Positions 9,713-20,170 of a stretch of DNA of 64,000 bases are shown in pieces. A program made the translations under genes and the position numbers. Origin of the DNA: Mycoplasma testudinis ATCC 43263 (GTDB lineage: Bacteria; Bacillota_I; Bacilli_A; Mycoplasmatales; Mycoplasmoidaceae). The stretch covers positions 1-64,000 of the forward strand of contig NZ_JHXT01000003.1 of assembly GCF_000687795.1 (NCBI RefSeq), given 5' to 3'. Under the pieces are notes generated by a model, which did not search any database, was not told where the DNA came from, and worked only from the letters and a program-made list of their open reading frames with translations. The stretch's first letter is position 1. Every line of letters starts with the position of its first letter.

Positions 9713-10765
9713 GTGAAAGATTGAACATCAGTTATAAAAAAAACAAAAGAAAATCAAACTAAACTTATGCCAACTAAACCAGTTGCACTTAAGCCAACAT
9801 TTGTTCCGTCCAGTTCTTCAAAAAGCCCATTGAAGAAACCATCTCCTTTAAATGCAGATAAGAAATCGTCTGATGCTAATTTGTTTACAACATCATCTAA
9901 ACCTAATCCTACAAAGACAATCAAAACTAAACTTAATGATTCTTCTGCAAAACCTAAAGTTGCTAAAGTTAAAAAACCAAAAATTTCAAAAGAACATAAA
10001 TTATTTAAGAAAGTTAATTTAAAAGTTTGGTTTGGAACATGCGCTACATTTGCAGCTATTGGTTTTATTGTGCCAATTGTTTTAGTATCTACAATAGATG
10101 CAAATCCTTCAAATGCAGATTTACAAAGCGACCTTGATACAAACACTGCAGCAAATCCGACGACTGAAAACCCTTTTCCAAATAGTCGCACTCCATTTGT
10201 AGTTACTAACTTTAGTGATACCAAATCTGCGATAAATTCATTTCACACCCTTTTTAACCAAAGTGGTGTTACGGGAATGGTTTCGTATTTTACAGACGTG
10301 ACTAAAGCAAACCAAATTTTATTGACAACATCTTTAAAAATTGTGAATCTTTTAGATTTAAATTCTTGGTTTACAGCTTTTTTGAATTCATCAGATAACA
10401 CCACTCCGTTACAGCAAAACTTATTTAGTTCACCGATTGTTACTGATTCTATTACTAATCAAGGAGATAATCGCTTTCAGGTTTTAACACAAATCACATT
10501 TCCTTATAACGCTAGTAGTGCAACCCCCCAAGTTGTTGTACTTAGTGCTAATTCCACATCCACTTCAACAAGTATGAATTCAACTCCAGGTAGATTAACT
10601 GATTCATGAAGTTCGCAAATATCAGTTACACTCCAAAATACAGGAGCAAGTGGAACACCTACCATGATTAAACAAGAAAATTTAAATATACCTAATCGAA
10701 GTATTCCGCTTGCTGATTATTGAATCCGTTTGTATTTGTCTAATTTTGAAAATTTGATTTCATAA
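9713..10765 (+). CDS. Single-pass membrane protein with a proline/lysine-rich cytoplasmic head
   Basis: The likely start is GTG 9713, eight bases after AAAAGG, giving 350 residues with several UGA-Trp codons. Residues 1-100 are rich in Lys, Pro, Ser and Thr, with repeated SSKP/KPT-type words and no hydrophobic segment. One membrane helix follows (around residues 104-126, WFGTCATFAAIGFIVP). The remaining 220 residues are Asn/Thr/Ser-rich and mildly hydrophobic, which suggests an external domain. No lipobox is present. The protein is alone on its transcript, between the metallo-hydrolase gene and the infC leader. This topology is common in mycoplasma surface or cytoskeleton-linked proteins, but no family is recognised and the function is unknown. 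Confidence 0.72.
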
Positions 10766-10803
10766 CTAAATTAAAATATTTTTATAGAAATATATTTTTT
10801 TAT

Positions 10804-10959
10804 TATAATAATGAGGTTCAAATTAACATTTGTTTGAATAATATTAAGCAGTTTCGACTCGCCTCAAATCACTTTAAGTGTATGCAAAGGCTAAATCAAT
10901 AATTATCAGAATATCTTTTGATTTTATTCGTCGCAGCTCTTTATATGCGACTTTTTTTT
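10804..10959 (+). promoter_or_regulatory. infC leader with promoter and intrinsic terminator (candidate L20-type attenuator)
   Basis: A TATAAT -10 box at 10804-10809 is followed by a leader of about 165 bases. The leader ends in a terminator: GTCGCA (10930-10935), a ten-base loop, TGCGAC (10946-10951) and eight Ts. A terminator before infC-rpmI-rplT is the arrangement of the L20-controlled leader in Bacillus, where excess L20 binds and stops transcription. A smaller CACTT/AAGTG hairpin lies earlier in the leader. The match to the L20 leader is by position and organisation, not by recognised consensus. Confidence 0.55.
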
Positions 10960-10981
10960 ATTATCTTTTATTAGGAGACAC

Positions 10982-11614
10982 ATGAACAACAACGACCGAA
11001 ACAACAATCGCGATCGTGCCCGGCCGCAACGTGCCCAATTACCCCCAATGAATGAAACTATTCGATTTCCTTCTTTTGTGGTAATCGATGAAAATTCTAA
11101 CAATCTTGGAGAATTAGTTCGCGCTGAAGCCTTACGATTAGGTGAGCAAAAAGGATTAGATGTAGTGATTATTTCACCGAATGCTAACCCTCCAATTGCC
11201 AAATTAATGGATTACGGCCGTTTTTTATATGAACAAAAACGTAAAAAACGCGAATCAAAGAAAAAACAAACAGTAATTCGAGTTAAGGAAATCAATGTTA
11301 AACCAACCATTGGTGCTCATGATTTAAAGTGAAGAGCAGACAATGCTAAACGTTGATTAGACGAAGGATTTCATGTTAAATTTACAGTAAAAGCCTTCAA
11401 CCGAATGATTACTCGAGACGACATTATTAACAAACTGTATGAATCATTTATCGAAATGATCGGTGAACACGGTGAAGTTGAAAAAGGTTTTACTAGATCT
11501 GCATCAAATATGTATGAAGCTAATATTATCCCCAACAAAAACCATAAACCAAAACCTGCTACTAAACCAATAAGTGATATAAATTCAAGCCAAGGAGGAA
11601 CTGAGCATGCCTAA
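10982..11614 (+). CDS. infC: Translation initiation factor IF-3
   Basis: The 210-residue factor prevents subunit joining and checks the start codon. The N-terminal domain contains the [22 protein letters not shown] block, followed by the lysine-rich linker ([14 protein letters not shown]) and the C-domain with [19 protein letters not shown], where the Trp is UGA. The protein begins with an Asn/Arg-rich head of about 20 residues and ends with an extra tail of about 30. It starts at AUG, unlike the AUU/AUA starts of many infC genes, after an AGGAGA ribosome binding site. It overlaps rpmI by 8 bases. Confidence 0.95.
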
Positions 11615-11801
11615 AATGAAAACGAAAAGTGCTGCAGCAAAACGCTTTAAAGTAACTAAATCTGGAAAGATCAAAAGAAAACACGCGTACACTTCACACT
11701 TAGCTCCAAATAAGACAACTAAGCAAAAACGCCAATTACGCAAATCTGGTACTGTTCATTCAACACAAGCAAAGTCAATGAAGACTTTACTACAAAATTA
11801 A
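11607..11801 (+). CDS. rpmI: 50S ribosomal protein L35
   Basis: This is a 64-residue, strongly basic protein with the L35 pattern: [20 protein letters not shown], then KRKHAYTSH. The length equals the family norm. Its start overlaps the last codons of infC, with AAGGAGG inside the infC 3' end as ribosome binding site, which suggests translational coupling. rplT follows after 26 bases. Confidence 0.95.
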   Translation: MPKMKTKSAAAKRFKVTKSGKIKRKHAYTSHLAPNKTTKQKRQLRKSGTVHSTQAKSMKTLLQN

Positions 11802-11827
11802 TTTATTAAAAATAAGGAGAAGATACA

Positions 11828-12199
11828 ATGCGAGTAAAGGGTGGACCCACAACAAAACAACGTCGTAAAAAATGATTAAATGAAGCCGAAGGGTCGTTCG
11901 GTACAAGACGAGCGTCTTATAAAACTGCTAAACAAACTGTTATTAAATCAGCAAAATATGCATTCCGTGACCGAAAAAACAAAAAAAGAGAATTCCGTGC
12001 TTTATGAATTACTCGTTTAAACGGAGTTCTTCGTGAATCTGGAATAACTTATTCTGTTTTTATGAATAAGCTACGTAAAAATAAAATTGCTATTAACCGT
12101 AAGATGTTATCTGAAATGGCGATTCAACAGCCAGAAGTCTTTAAAGATTTTGTGCAAACAATTATTCGGGCCAGCGCAAATGACATGGGATCTAAGTAA
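11828..12199 (+). CDS. rplT: 50S ribosomal protein L20
   Basis: The 123-residue protein binds 23S rRNA early in large-subunit assembly. MRVKGGPTTKQRRKKWLNEA, FGTRRASYKTAKQ and the WITRLNGVLRESGITYS block are characteristic. Three tryptophans are UGA codons. AAGGAGA precedes the ATG. In Firmicutes L20 also represses its own operon through the leader upstream of infC, and a candidate leader is present here. The dUTPase gene begins inside the 3' end (20-bp overlap). Confidence 0.95.
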
Positions 12200-12665
12200 T
12201 TTACTTGAATTGCAAGCAAAACTAGATATAAACGTTTTTAAAAAATGTAATCAATCATATGCTAGCACAATCGAAAAAAGACAAATGGCTCTGATTATCG
12301 AACTTGCTGAACTAGCAAATGAATTACGTTTTTTTAAATTTTGGTCCAAAAAAAAGCAAAGTCCAGATGAAATAGTTTTGGATGAATTAGCAGACGTTTT
12401 TCATTTTGCTTTAACTTTTGCAGTGCAATTTAAATTAACGTGCAAGTTCGAAATTGTTAGTTCTTCAAAAGAATTTAACATCATTGCTTCATTTAAAAAA
12501 TTGATGGTTGATGCACAAACAATTAAAGATGAAAAATCTACGCTAAATTATTTAAAATATTTACTTACAACAGCTGTAAATCTAGGGTTTTCCAAAAAAC
12601 AAATTGTTGCTGCTTACATGAAAAAAAATCAAGTTAATTTGGAGCGTGCGGCTTCAAATTACTAG
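12180..12665 (+). CDS. Dimeric all-alpha dUTPase
   Basis: The 161-residue protein belongs to the MazG-like dimeric dUTPase group, which hydrolyses dUTP to dUMP and pyrophosphate and keeps uracil out of DNA. The signature is clear: LLELQAKLD near the start, ELAELANELRFFKFWSKKK with its metal-binding glutamates, and the later DELADVFHF with the second acidic pair. The start chosen is ATG 12180, because an upstream in-frame ATG would lie deep inside rplT. The dUMP made here feeds thymidylate synthase (21002-21868). It is translationally coupled to rplT through the 20-bp overlap. Confidence 0.85.
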   Translation: MTWDLSNLLELQAKLDINVFKKCNQSYASTIEKRQMALIIELAELANELRFFKFWSKKKQSPDEIVLDELADVFHFALTFAVQFKLTCKFEIVSSSKEFNIIASFKKLMVDAQTIKDEKSTLNYLKYLLTTAVNLGFSKKQIVAAYMKKNQVNLERAASNY

Positions 12666-12683
12666 TATGTTGGTTAACTAATA

Positions 12684-13385
12684 GTGAGTTTAAAAAACAA
12701 AATTGTTAAATCAATTTACTTGAACAATCAAATGCACACGTATTCAATTGTTTACAAACCATTGAAGAATATGTATTTACGATTGGACGAAAATAATCAG
12801 TTATTAGTTAATGCGCCATTAGCTATTTCTGAAAAAAAGATCAACGATTTTGTAGGTGAAAACTTACTTAAAATGTTAAAACGAAAAAACTTAAAGTTAA
12901 GCAATAGTTATCTAAGTTTGAATTCTCAAGTTTTTTGCTTATTGGGCGAACGTTTAAAATTACAGATAGTTCACACAACTTCTAATGTCACTAAATTTAG
13001 TTTAGAAAACGATGTTTTATCTCTTTGATTTAATCCGCAAAAACCCGAATCATGAAAGAATTTGATAAAAAAATTTTATTTAAAAAAAGCACAAGAATTA
13101 ATTCCAAATGTTGTTTACGAATTCGCTAAAAGTATGAATACAACCGTTAATAACGTAAATTTTAGATGATTAAAATCGCGATGGGGTTCTTGCGCTTACC
13201 GAACTAAAACTTTACTGTTCGCAGCCCAATTAATTGCCTTTCCTCCCGAATATATTCGTTATGTTGTAATTCATGAACTAGCCCATACGTTTCACCCTAA
13301 TCACTCAAATGATTTTTGAAATTGCGTAAGTACTTATATGCCTGATTGCTTTAAGATTAGAAAATTGTTAAAATTACAAGGGTAA
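12684..13385 (+). CDS. YgjP-like zinc metallopeptidase domain protein
   Basis: The 233-residue protein contains the zinc signature HELAHTFHPNHSNDFW near the C-terminus: HExxH, with a third histidine a few residues later. It is preceded by WLKSRWGSCAYRTK. This combination (RWGSC, HExxH, HSxxFW) is the hallmark of the YgjP/UPF0758-style M48-related family. The substrate is unknown, and related proteins are often near restriction or DNA-processing genes. Five tryptophans are UGA. The start is GTG 12684 with no strong ribosome binding site, so the exact N-terminus is uncertain; an in-frame ATG 48 bases downstream is possible. It follows the dUTPase by 18 bases. Confidence 0.8.
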
Positions 13386-13407
13386 TCAAATTAAAGAAAG
13401 ACAAATT

Positions 13408-14433
13408 ATGAATAACAATTATTTAGATTCACAAGAATTATTAGCCAAACTAGCTGATCGTATTAAAAACATCACTCAACCTAAATTATTAGTAGAAACC
13501 AAAAATATTTTTCACAAAGAATTTGTCAAACCTTTTTTTGATTCGTTACGTAATTTAAAGGATGTCAGCGCTAAAAAAGCACTCGGCTCTGAATTAAAAA
13601 TTTTACAAGAACAAATAGAAAATCTCATTCAATCAAAAAAAATTGAATTAGAACAAATGCAAGAAAAAATCGACAAGCCAAATTATGATTTAATGCTCCC
13701 ACCAAGTAATTTAAAGGCCGGAAGCAATCATGTTTTGCAATTAATGATTGATCAGGTGATTAACTTTTTTAAGCAATTCAACTTTAAAATTATTAATTTA
13801 CCAGAATTAACTTCCACAAAATTTTGCTTTGACGATTTGAATGTCCCAAGTGACCATCCAGGTCGTGCTGAAACCGATACGTTTTATATTGACGATTACC
13901 AATTGTTACGAAGTCAGTGTACGGCCGCAACAGTTCAAGCAGCAGCTAGTTTAAATAAACTTCGAGATATTCGGGTTTTAAGTTTTGGTAATGTTTACCG
14001 TAACGATACAACTGATGCCACTCATTCGCACCAATTTATGCAAGTTGATTTTATGTGGATTAAAGAAAATATGTCTTTGGCAAATCACAAGTGATTTATT
14101 CAAAGTTTCTTAAATTACATTTTTGGTAGTAATTTAAAAAATCGTTTTCGGTTGTCATATTTTCCATTTACAGAACCTTCGTTAGAAGTTGATGTGGAGT
14201 GCTGAAATTGCCAAAACGGGTGCACATTGTGTAAGTTTACAAAATGAATTGAAATCCTTGGCTCAGGGATTTTGCATCCTAATGTTATTAAAGCTATTGG
14301 TTTGCCAAAAAAAATGCGTGGCATTGCAGCCGGAATTGGAATTGAACGTTTGGTAATGTTAAAGCACGGGATTACTGATATGCGTGAAATCTATAGTAAC
14401 GATTTCCGTTTCAATGAACAATTTAAGGATTAA
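13408..14433 (+). CDS. pheS: Phenylalanyl-tRNA synthetase alpha subunit
   Basis: This is the 341-residue catalytic subunit. An N-terminal coiled region precedes the class II core, with [13 protein letters not shown], the [13 protein letters not shown] motif 2 region, [18 protein letters not shown] and the motif 3 segment [11 protein letters not shown]. Tryptophans after HK and in the CWNCQNGC stretch are UGA. In most bacteria pheS begins DHP.HP-like; the second half of that motif reads PGRAE here, as is usual for the family. pheT follows three bases later. AAAGA upstream is a weak ribosome binding site. Confidence 0.96.
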
Positions 14434-14436
14434 ATT

Positions 14437-17052
14437 ATGATTTTATCAAAAAAAATAATTAGTAATTTCATTCCAACAATTAACCAAATTGACAATGAAA
14501 AAATTGTTGAAGCACTAATCGCTATTGGCGTTGAAGTTGAACAAGTGATGCATTTTCCACAAATGGATTTTTTAAGAATTGGTAAAATTGTTGCTATTAA
14601 AAAACACCCTCATGCAGCACAATTAACAATTTGTAAGGTGCAATTAGGTGAAACACAATTTAATGAAATTGTTTGTGGAGCTAAAAACGTCGCTTCTGAT
14701 GATGCTATTAATAAATATGCAATTGTGGCTTTAGAAGGGGCCGAATTCCCAGATGGTCGGATTATTGCAGCAAAAAACATTCGAGGTGTCGTATCTGAAG
14801 GAATGCTTTGTGCTTATGAAGAATTAAACGTTAATTATAAAAAGTATGTTGCCACTGAAGATTTAGATGATGTCATTTTGCTTGAAGACGCCAAACCTTT
14901 TGATACAGATATCTCTAAATATATTAATTCTGATGATACGATGTTTGAAATCAGTCTGCCATACAACCGTCCTGATTGACAAGGAGTTCGGTTTATTAGC
15001 CTTGAACTGGCCGGTTATTTAAAGCAAAAATTTGTTAAAAAAATAACTTATTTAGGTGAACATAAATTTATTAATTCACCAATTGATGCAATCAACAACG
15101 CTGATCGCTTTTGTAATTATTTTGGTGGAATTTATTTAAGAAATTGGCAAGTTAAGAGTTCTAGTTGAAACCTCAAAGGATTATTGATTAACAACCAAAT
15201 CCGTCCGATTAATGACATCGTTGATTACATGACGTTAATTTCACTATTAACCGGAAACCCAATTCATGTTCACGACGCAGATAAAATCAACGGTGCAATT
15301 AAAGTTGAACAAGCAAAAGAAATGATGCAAATGGTTGGGTTGGACAATAAAACTTATGACATTATGCCAGGTGATTTAATCATAACAGACGATGAAAAAA
15401 TCTTAGCCTTAGCAGGTGTTATCGGATCTAAAGCTAGTATGGTTTCAAAAGAAACAACTAATTTCTTTATTGAGATTGCTAACTTTTCGCGCCACGAAAT
15501 TCAAAAAACGGCAAACCGTTTAAAACTTAGTACATTAGCTAGTCAAATGTTTAGTCGGGAAATCCCTTTGTATGCGACCCAGTTAACCTTTGATCACGTT
15601 TATGAATATTTGACGAAAAATATTTTGCCGCAGCAAATCTCTCGTCCAACTAAAAAACTTAATTTAGATGAATACAGTAAAGAAATAGTTGTTAATTTCC
15701 AAAATATTGTTAATTTGCTTGGATATACTAAAAATTTATCTGAACTAAAAATGCGTTCAATATGAAATTCTTTAGGATTTAATGCTAGTAGTAATCGGGT
15801 TTTAATTCCGGCTTATCGTAAAGATATTAATGTTTGAGAAGATTTGGCTGAGGAATTAGTTAAAATTTTAAACATTAACTCTTTTGAACCAGAACCTATT
15901 TTAGCCAACTATATCTTAGATCAAGACAACAAGAATTATGAAATGATTCAAAGTCTTTCATCAAAGTTACGTAATTTGCAAATTTCCAACGTTCACACTT
16001 ACAATTTAACATCATTATCTAAAGCCAAGCAATTTGATTTTTTTAATCATGGTGAGCCAATGCGGATGCGCCATTCTTTATCAAGTGATCGCGAATATTT
16101 TAGGTTGAATGTAATTGGAAATTTACTGGACGTTTTACAATACAATAAAGTGCGTAAAAACGGTCTACAAGCCTTATTCGAAATTCAAAATTTGGTTTCT
16201 TTAGAATCAGCAAATATGCACATTGGAATAGTTGTTCCGGTTCCGTTATTTAAAACTAGTTATAATTCCCAAGCAATTCCTAGTAACTTATTGACAATGA
16301 AGGGTTTAAGCGAACTAATTGTTAATAATTTTGGATTCAATTGTAATTATGAACCAGTTGAAGAATCCCGTTATTTGTCTGAAAATGATGCATTAAAACT
16401 CGTTGTTTATCAAGAAATTATCGGTTTTATTGGTAAGATTCGTCCTTCATTATTAAAAGCTTATGATTTACAAGATTTAGATGTTTATGTTTTGGATATT
16501 AATTTGGAACCTTTGATTAAATCTTTAAATCGAATTGAGTCTGTTTATGAACCGATTAGTAAATTGCAAAATATTGAACGAGATATCACTTTGCAAATTT
16601 TAAAAGAAAATAATTTTGAACATTTTGTAAAAGCAATTGCGACTGTCAACGAAATTAAAAAATGAGAATTGATTTCAGTTTTCAACCCACCAGAAAATAA
16701 CACTCCTCTAAAAGAAGGAATCAATTCTTTTTTAAGCAATCTTTATACAATTCGAAATGCTCCAGTTTTATTGCCGGGAATTAATATCAATTACGAGTCA
16801 TCAACGCCAAAAAACATTAATGTGACAACCAGTCCTAATGTTCCAACCCAAAATATTTCAACTTTAAAACCACAGGTTGAATCAAGTGAATTCATCGACA
16901 AGTCAGAATTAGACAAATTTGCCCCAACTCGTTATACAGTTCGTTATTATATCAATCAAGGTGACAAAACTTTAACTCTTGAAGAAATTAATGAAATTAC
17001 GAAAAAATTGCTTCGTGTGTGCAAGTCAAAAAACATTTTTATTCACGAGTAA
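14437..17052 (+). CDS. pheT: Phenylalanyl-tRNA synthetase beta subunit
   Basis: The 871-residue beta subunit carries editing and tRNA-binding functions. In order: the N-terminal tRNA-binding fold (IGKIVAIKKHPHAAQLTICKV, residues about 47-70), the B3/B4 editing region, the B5 region, the catalytic-like core and the C-terminal anticodon-binding FDX-ACB domain (RYTVRYYINQGDKTLTLEEI). Five or more UGA-Trp codons interrupt the frame under the standard code. It is somewhat longer than mycoplasma relatives of about 800 residues. Its stop lies one base from the stop of the convergent RNase HIII gene, with no room for a terminator. Confidence 0.95.
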
Positions 17053-17053
17053 A

Positions 17054-18040
17054 CTAAACGGATAATTTTCGTGATTTAATGATTTTTTCAGTAAAACTGA
17101 AGTGTATTTTTACTGCTTGATTTAAGCCGTTAATTCCATATTTTGCATATAGTTCTTTAGCCACGATTAAAACATTAGGATTGCTTGAACCAAGAAATAA
17201 AGGAATCTTAAATTTGGTTTGAATTTTTCGCGTTTGAGTTAATCATGCATCTCGAGCTAAAATTGAAGCAGCAGCAACACTAATATATTTGCTTTCAGCT
17301 TTAGTTTCAAAAATATTGATTTCGACCGGATCTAAAATCAAATTATCTTTTAAGTATTTGTTATAAAGTTTTTGATTAACATATTGATCCATAATGATAT
17401 TTGTATCGACCAGTTTTATTGTTTTATCTGTAAGCAAATTATTTAGTGCTTCGTTATGTGCTAAAGTTTTTAACACATTACCGTTTTTGTATTTTGCATA
17501 CAAGTCATTGTAACTTTTTGCGTCATAATTACAAATTGCATATTTTATATTTAAATCTGATTTCATTTGATTTGCAAGTTTAATGATTTTATCATCGGTT
17601 AAATTTTTTGAATCTTGTATGCCAAAGTTTACTAAAAGTTTTTTTTGTTCTTCATTGATAAAACAAGCACATGTTGTGATTCCGCCAAAGTAATCACCAA
17701 CTCCTACTTCGTCACAACCAATTTCATTCGGTCGTGCCGCAAACAAACCCAACTGAATATTTTGATGCTTTGGTTTCACAATATTGAAGTGTTTAACTTC
17801 GTTTTCTTTATTTTCGACTCGTGGAATCGCTTCATTTAAAACAAGTTTAACTACTGCTTCACTATTGTTTCCTTGAAATAAAATAGTTCCACTATGATAT
17901 AAAGAAACCGTTACTCCATCGTATTTAAAAGCGAAGAAAATATTAGGATTAGTTGAACTAATTCTAAAGTCCGTAAAGCGTTCTTTAATTTGTAATAGTT
18001 GCTTTTGGTTGATGCGTTTTGTAAAAGTTTTTGAGTGCAT
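17054..18040 (-). CDS. rnhC: Ribonuclease HIII
   Basis: The 328-residue enzyme cleaves the RNA strand of RNA-DNA hybrids. The type 2 RNase H core begins with CDEVGVGDYFGG near residue 115, the DE-G-DYFG motif of RNase HIII, and includes DSKNLTDDKI and the late AAASILARDAW block, where the Trp is UGA. An N-terminal TBP-like substrate-binding domain of about 100 residues is present, typical of HIII but not HII. ATG 18040 is preferred; an upstream in-frame Met at 18079 would add a hydrophobic stretch overlapping the palindromic promoter. The gene converges on pheT with a one-base gap. Confidence 0.92.
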
Positions 18041-18073
18041 ATAGTTATTAATATATAATACTATAGTATTATA
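18031..18073. promoter_or_regulatory. Promoter for the divIVA-like operon within a perfect 20-bp palindrome
   Basis: TTGAGT (18031-18036), a 17-bp spacer and TATAAT (18054-18059) form a near-consensus plus-strand promoter reading to the gene at 18143. The -10 box is the left end of a perfect palindrome (18054-18073) whose right end is TATAAT on the minus strand, facing rnhC. The -35 box overlaps the rnhC start region. Both orientations could fire from one palindrome, or it could be an operator. Confidence 0.6.
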
Positions 18074-18142
18074 AATCAATGAGCGTTTATTAGATGCTTA
18101 TGTTTACAAGTATCTTGTATTGCGATTACCACTAGGATGATT

Positions 18143-18544
18143 ATGGAAACTAACGAAAATAGTAAAATGGTTAAAGTTTCTGCAAAAGCAGTTACTGAAA
18201 AAGAGTTTTTACGAACTGAAGCAGCAGGTTATGATCCAGATGATGTGGATCACTTTTTGGATTTAGTGGTTGATACTTTAAAATTTTATGAATTTAATTT
18301 TCAAAGATACCAAGCTTCTAAAGCCAATTTTGAATCATTAATCAGTAAATCTAAAATGCAAGAATCAGTTATTGATAAATTGCGCAAAGAGTTAAATGAT
18401 ATGTACAGTAATGGCTATAGTAACCAAGCTATGATGCGTCGGGTCCAAAATTTAGAAGCAACCAAGAATAATATGGCCGATGTTGAAAATCGTTTGGCAA
18501 ACATTGAACGATTATTGAGTCGTCTAATTAAAAATCCAGTCTAA
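18143..18544 (+). CDS. DivIVA/GpsB-type coiled-coil protein
   Basis: The 133-residue protein has the short DivIVA N-terminal motif: EKEFLRTEAAGYDPDDVDHFLDLV, where family members read F-x-x-x-x-x-GYDxxEVDxFL. It binds negatively curved membranes. It is followed by a coiled coil of about 80 residues ending in a second short helix (NIERLLSRL). ATG 18143 is chosen because AGGATG lies 7-9 bases before it; the ATG six bases upstream has the same AGG immediately against it. The next gene starts eight bases later. A role in cell division or polar organisation is inferred from the family. Confidence 0.82.
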   Translation: METNENSKMVKVSAKAVTEKEFLRTEAAGYDPDDVDHFLDLVVDTLKFYEFNFQRYQASKANFESLISKSKMQESVIDKLRKELNDMYSNGYSNQAMMRRVQNLEATKNNMADVENRLANIERLLSRLIKNPV

Positions 18545-18552
18545 AGTTATCC

Positions 18553-19815
18553 ATGACACAATTATTGAATTTTTTTGCAAGTTTAGAAATTTCTCGAAAT
18601 GGATTTGGTGCCCCTTTTCTCGTTTGGGGGATTTTTATTGTTTTGGTAATAAGTATTTTTACCATCGGTTTTACGTCCGGATTTTTTAGTGCTTTTTATT
18701 TTGGTATTTTTAATTTGGTTGCTGCAATCATTTTCTTTTTTAGCGCCAATCAAGTGACAGCCGCAGTTAAAGATCTTTATCAAAATGATGTCTCGCAATT
18801 TTTTAACACTCCTTTTTTAGGTTCAAATCAAAGTACAACGATTTTATTTGCAAGTGAATTAATTAAACCGATTTATCTAGTGATTTTGTTTATAGCGATG
18901 AATTTAGTATTATCATTCGCTTACTATTTACCAATTAAAACAAAAATCAATAAATCCAAAAAGACATGAACGCTTAAAATGCTTTTAAAACGTCATTTAT
19001 GAAATTCTAAAACCGGAAACACCATTCAACTTCCTTTGGGATTTGATATACATCAAAGTGTTGTCATCCCATTAAACTACGGTGATCAAGAAGTTAATTT
19101 TTTAAAACAACCATCTGCTACAGTTAAATATTTATCAAGATTTTCTGGCGGTATTATTTTTTTAATTTTGTGTGCTCCGTTGTTTTTCGGTTTAACATCA
19201 ATTGCTTTCGATGTTTTTGGCGATCAGTTTTCAAATACTTTAATCGGCGAAAACACAACCCAATTTTTTCGTTTAGGAAACCAATCAATCGATAAATTCA
19301 AACATTTTTTGTTTTTAGATCCCTCTCTTGAATCACGGGGTGTATCATTAGCTTATTTGTCTATTTTCCAATCCTGGGGTTCGCAAAATAATTCACAATT
19401 CTTCAATGCTTTAAGTAATGTAATTAATAACAACACTGAGAATATCACTGGAACGTTGAATTCTTTGGATTTTATATCAGTAGATCGTTCTTTAACGCTT
19501 TTGGCATCTTCTGCATTAACTCAACCATATCTTCAATCAATTGTGGCATACAGTTTTACTAACGCTGGGTTTAATACAGCAACTAACCCAATTACAGAAC
19601 AACTATTAACAAACATTACTAATTTTAAAAATAGTGCTAATATAACAACTGCGCTATTTGATATTAATGCTTCGCAAATAGTAGATCCTGGCGTTCGCGA
19701 AACCGTTAATTCTGTTCTTGCTCAAAGTTTTGCAAATTTACATTATGCTGCTGATTCAAACACTGATAATAGTCTAGCAACAAATTTAATGAACGCTTTT
19801 TTCGCATTGCGCTAA
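18553..19815 (+). CDS. Conserved membrane protein between divIVA-like gene and acpS
   Basis: This 420-residue protein has three hydrophobic segments in the first 140 residues (roughly 20-45, 50-70 and 105-130), a basic cytoplasmic linker and another at about 195-220. A polar tail of about 200 residues follows, rich in Asn, Ser, Thr and Phe and probably external. Two UGA-Trp codons lie near 18967 and 19000. The context (divIVA-like, this gene, acpS, plsC) matches the MG210-MG212 region I recall from M. genitalium, whose corresponding gene is also of unknown function. The topology and position next to phospholipid genes suggest an envelope role, not more. Confidence 0.75.
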
Positions 19816-19831
19816 TTTAGGAGAAACGAAA

Positions 19832-20167
19832 ATGATTTTAGGTATTGGAATTGATGTTGTTAACATTAAACGAATTGCTAGTAAGAAAAATTTGGATTTT
19901 GTTAAAAAACTTTTAACGGCAAGCGAATTTAAGAAATATCAATCTTTAACTTCACCCACCAATGAAGATATGTTTTTGGCGGTGCGTTGAGCTTTAAAAG
20001 AAGCAATTTACAAATCTTTGAAAACCAAGCAGTATTTTTCGGATTTAGAAATTAAAAAAATTAATGGACTCTACGAATGCTTTATTGACGATACATTACA
20101 ATTGCATTTATCTGTTTCTTATGAAAGCGACACAGTAACAGCAATCTGTCTTGCAGAAAGGATTTAA
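19832..20167 (+). CDS. acpS: Holo-[acyl-carrier-protein] synthase
   Basis: This 111-residue enzyme transfers 4'-phosphopantetheine from CoA to acyl carrier protein. It opens with the GIDVV motif holding the magnesium-binding Asp, and contains FLAVRWALKEAIYKSL, matching the family W/F-x-x-KEAxxK pattern. The Trp is UGA. GGAGAAA precedes the ATG. The gene lies in a tight run with plsC (three bases later) and thyA (another three bases). Confidence 0.93.
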
Positions 20168-20170
20168 CAC

